Assembly: GCA_017442535.1 (NCBI GenBank)
Contig: JAFRZL010000043.1
Coordinates: forward strand, 1-44,595
DNA: 44,595 nucleotides
From: Bacillota bacterium
Lineage (GTDB): Bacteria > Bacillota > Clostridia > Lachnospirales > Bianqueaceae
Direction: 5' to 3'
The position numbers and the translations under genes are program-made. The first letter of the stretch is position 1. Each line of letters opens with the position of its first letter. Under the pieces are notes generated by a model. The model was not told the origin of the DNA, made no database searches, and saw only the letters and a program-made list of their open reading frames with translations. Below are positions 44,101-44,595 of the stretch, piece after piece.

Positions 44101-44351
44101 AACACGAGGTCACACTACGGCTCTTCGGTACCCGGTATAACGGATTCGCACAGCTGCATCATACACAGGGCATCTATTTCTACCAGAGCCCCAATTCATG
44201 GCGCAGTTCGGGTGATCTGTGGAATTATGAGTATCAGTTTAAGCCGGCCGGAATTCTCCGTAGTCCCGAGCTGTACAACGCCTGCTTCGTGAGACCCGAC
44301 GGGAGCACCCGCATCGTCCGTCATTCGGACGAAGTCCATGAACTGACCTGA
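41193..44351 (+). CDS. Large glycoside hydrolase, GH106-like (putative alpha-L-rhamnosidase)
   Basis: A 1052-residue protein resembling the GH106 / Glyco_hydro_106 superfamily. The N-terminal barrel region shows FWAWNTRL (28-35), GGFHMHVRTG, LYDEDRWPSGSAGG (92-105) and FTDEPQFTP with E241, a likely catalytic acid. The C-terminal third is beta-rich with a carbohydrate-binding-like jelly roll. No signal peptide, so action on imported oligosaccharides is expected. ATG 41193 has GGAGGT nine bases upstream. Alpha-L-rhamnosidase is the best-known activity of this family, but many members are untested, so substrate is uncertain. Single gene, divergent from an amidohydrolase. Confidence 0.8.
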   Translation: MLYPKNQENTLSDELFRNPPSEYRDTPFWAWNTRLSHDKLKAQIDLMKQMGMGGFHMHVRTGMDSPYLNDEFMSYIRTCVDKADDEKMLAWLYDEDRWPSGSAGGKVTAGKPENARKTLLFTMDPYTPDRPYRATRPEPGRGQRPRRQDNGEFLAAYDVRLGPDGTLSSYHRIGPDQEASGAKWYAYMEFATEDPWFNNQPYVDTLNPDAIRDFLNITHETYYKALGEEFGRTIPAIFTDEPQFTPKMTLGFADEHKDVVLPWTRRLPGLYAERYGEDIMDYLPELIWELPEGLVSTVRYHYHDLVADMFMEAYTEQIGAWCREHHIALTGHLMGEETLQSQTRMVGDAMRSYPAFEIPGIDMLCDRHEYNTAKQTQSIVRQTGKCGMLSELYGVTGWDYDFRGYKLQGDWQAALGVTVRVPHLVWMTMKGEAKRDYPASIFYQSPWWDQYHQIADHFARVDTALTRGKAKVRVAVIHPIESYWLHWGPTEQTAAIRNQLEKRFEQIAQTLLFGKIDFDYICEARLPELCPVASNPLQVGEMAYDAVIVCGETLRGTTLSRLEAFRDAGGDLIFAGDLPQYLDAVASPEPARLAARSRHISSDPDALLSALEPYRLVDVRSMNGQRDTRLIYQLRRDEDGEWLFLANGHNPTCPDVDDAGRLRIIITGEYALTEYDTLSGEIRPLPARYQNGNTVLERDWHIHDSLLLKLVPGRLQGDSAEASVNGEADLVFGEVDVQLEEPNMLLLDMAEYAIDDGEWYSEEEVLRIDNHAREWLGIPPRRKEVCQPYMLQDDHPTHKLRLRFTIPSEIRVDAPKLALEDPEHTQIRWNGVPVTAAPDGYFVDEDIHTIALPPIAAGNNLLEITVPIGLRTNLEAFYLLGDFGVRVNGTVKTVTAPVRKLGFGDIVPQGLPFYTGNLCYRLHVRTRGGFAIRVPRYRGGLIEFQIDGKPAGHIIYSPYRLELPEAAPGEHEVTLRLFGTRYNGFAQLHHTQGIYFYQSPNSWRSSGDLWNYEYQFKPAGILRSPELYNACFVRPDGSTRIVRHSDEVHELT

Positions 44352-44399
44352 TCATAAGATGTACTCCGCAGCCGGTCAGGCATACGGACACATAATAAA

Positions 44400-44452
44400 G
44401 AACGGCTGATGAGCTCATCCCACGATCCGGGAATGAAGTTCATCAGCCGTTT
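44400..44452. terminator. Bidirectional terminator
   Basis: ACGGCTGATGA (44402-44412) pairs with TCATCAGCCGT (44440-44450) around a 27-base loop. T-rich flanks on both strands fit its place between convergent genes. Confidence 0.6.
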
Positions 44453-44481
44453 GTGGGTTATAGGACAAAATGTGTTGGTCG

Positions 44482-44595
44482 CTAATCCCAAAACACAGGG
44501 TATTCTGAGGGCTTATGGAACTCTTCCCATACGATAGCATCGCCCCACATAGGGATAGAGTCTTCCAGACGTTCCTTGTTGGTCATTCGTTTGTA
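44482..44595 (-). CDS. 3' end of an unidentified gene (partial)
   Basis: An open minus-strand frame runs from the window edge to TAG at 44482-44484 and encodes 37 residues ending IVWEEFHKPSEYPVFWD. The Trp/Tyr/Glu-rich end looks like real protein, and it converges on the terminator at 44400-44452. The gene starts outside the window and I cannot name its family. Confidence 0.55.
   Translation of the reverse strand, partial: YKRMTNKERLEDSIPMWGDAIVWEEFHKPSEYPVFWD

Noticed and set aside
44482..44595. Start of a uroporphyrinogen-decarboxylase-like gene (MTNKERL at the edge)
   Set aside because: The frame stops after 34 codons and no ribosome site precedes the ATG; it is more likely the 3' end of a gene outside the window.

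Overview
The window looks like a chromosomal segment of a moderately GC-rich anaerobic Firmicute, most likely class Clostridia and probably Lachnospiraceae or a close relative. The reasons are a yerC-pcrA-ligA block, a glgC-glgD-glgA-glgP glycogen operon with the clostridial GlgC/GlgD pair, rpsB-tsf, PTS-type sugar use, strong AGGAGG ribosome binding sites, consensus SigA promoters with 17-bp spacers, and Cys-type sulfatases. The family assignment is inference; no rRNA is present to settle it.

Layout. 1-128: tandem 32-bp units, each carrying a 16-bp palindrome. 171-4480 (minus): sulfatase, acyltransferase with extra C-terminal domains and GltS-type symporter, behind a good promoter and a 60-codon small ORF. 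4477-6446 (minus): PhzF, YciI and EamA genes. 6709-9092: an AT-rich patch with a lipoprotein gene and the 3' part of a small membrane-protein gene. 9203-15349 (plus): a carbohydrate block with GH32 fructosidase plus fructokinase, then GH1 6-phospho-beta-glucosidase plus PTS EIIBCA. 15458-17393 (minus): a second, repeat-containing lipoprotein and a small overlapping ORF. 17599-19983 (minus): DUF3810 membrane HEXXH protein, DUF1294 protein and XRE regulator. 20103-21134 (minus): a 2-keto-3-deoxygluconate kinase standing alone. 21283-28788 (minus): glgC-glgD-glgA-glgP and an acidic protein of unknown function. 28907-33504 (minus): yerC-pcrA-ligA. 33665-37772 (minus): long M29-type aminopeptidase, thioredoxin reductase and a proline-rich membrane protein. 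37966-38037 (minus): tRNA-Gln(CTG). 38224-39912 (minus): rpsB-tsf. 40147-44351: a divergent pair, an amidohydrolase and a very large GH106-like glycosidase. The right edge holds the 3' end of an unidentified gene.

Together the genes describe a saccharolytic cell that imports and splits beta-glucosides and fructosides, removes sulfate and possibly rhamnose from complex glycans, and stores surplus glucose as glycogen. Housekeeping genes lie between these accessory blocks. I see no CRISPR array, prophage, insertion sequence, or clearly novel multigene defence system. The best leads for new biology are the acidic protein coupled to glgP, the acyltransferase/zinc-ribbon fusion operon, the HEXXH membrane protein with XRE regulator, the N-terminally extended M29 protein, and the palindromic tandem repeats at the left edge.
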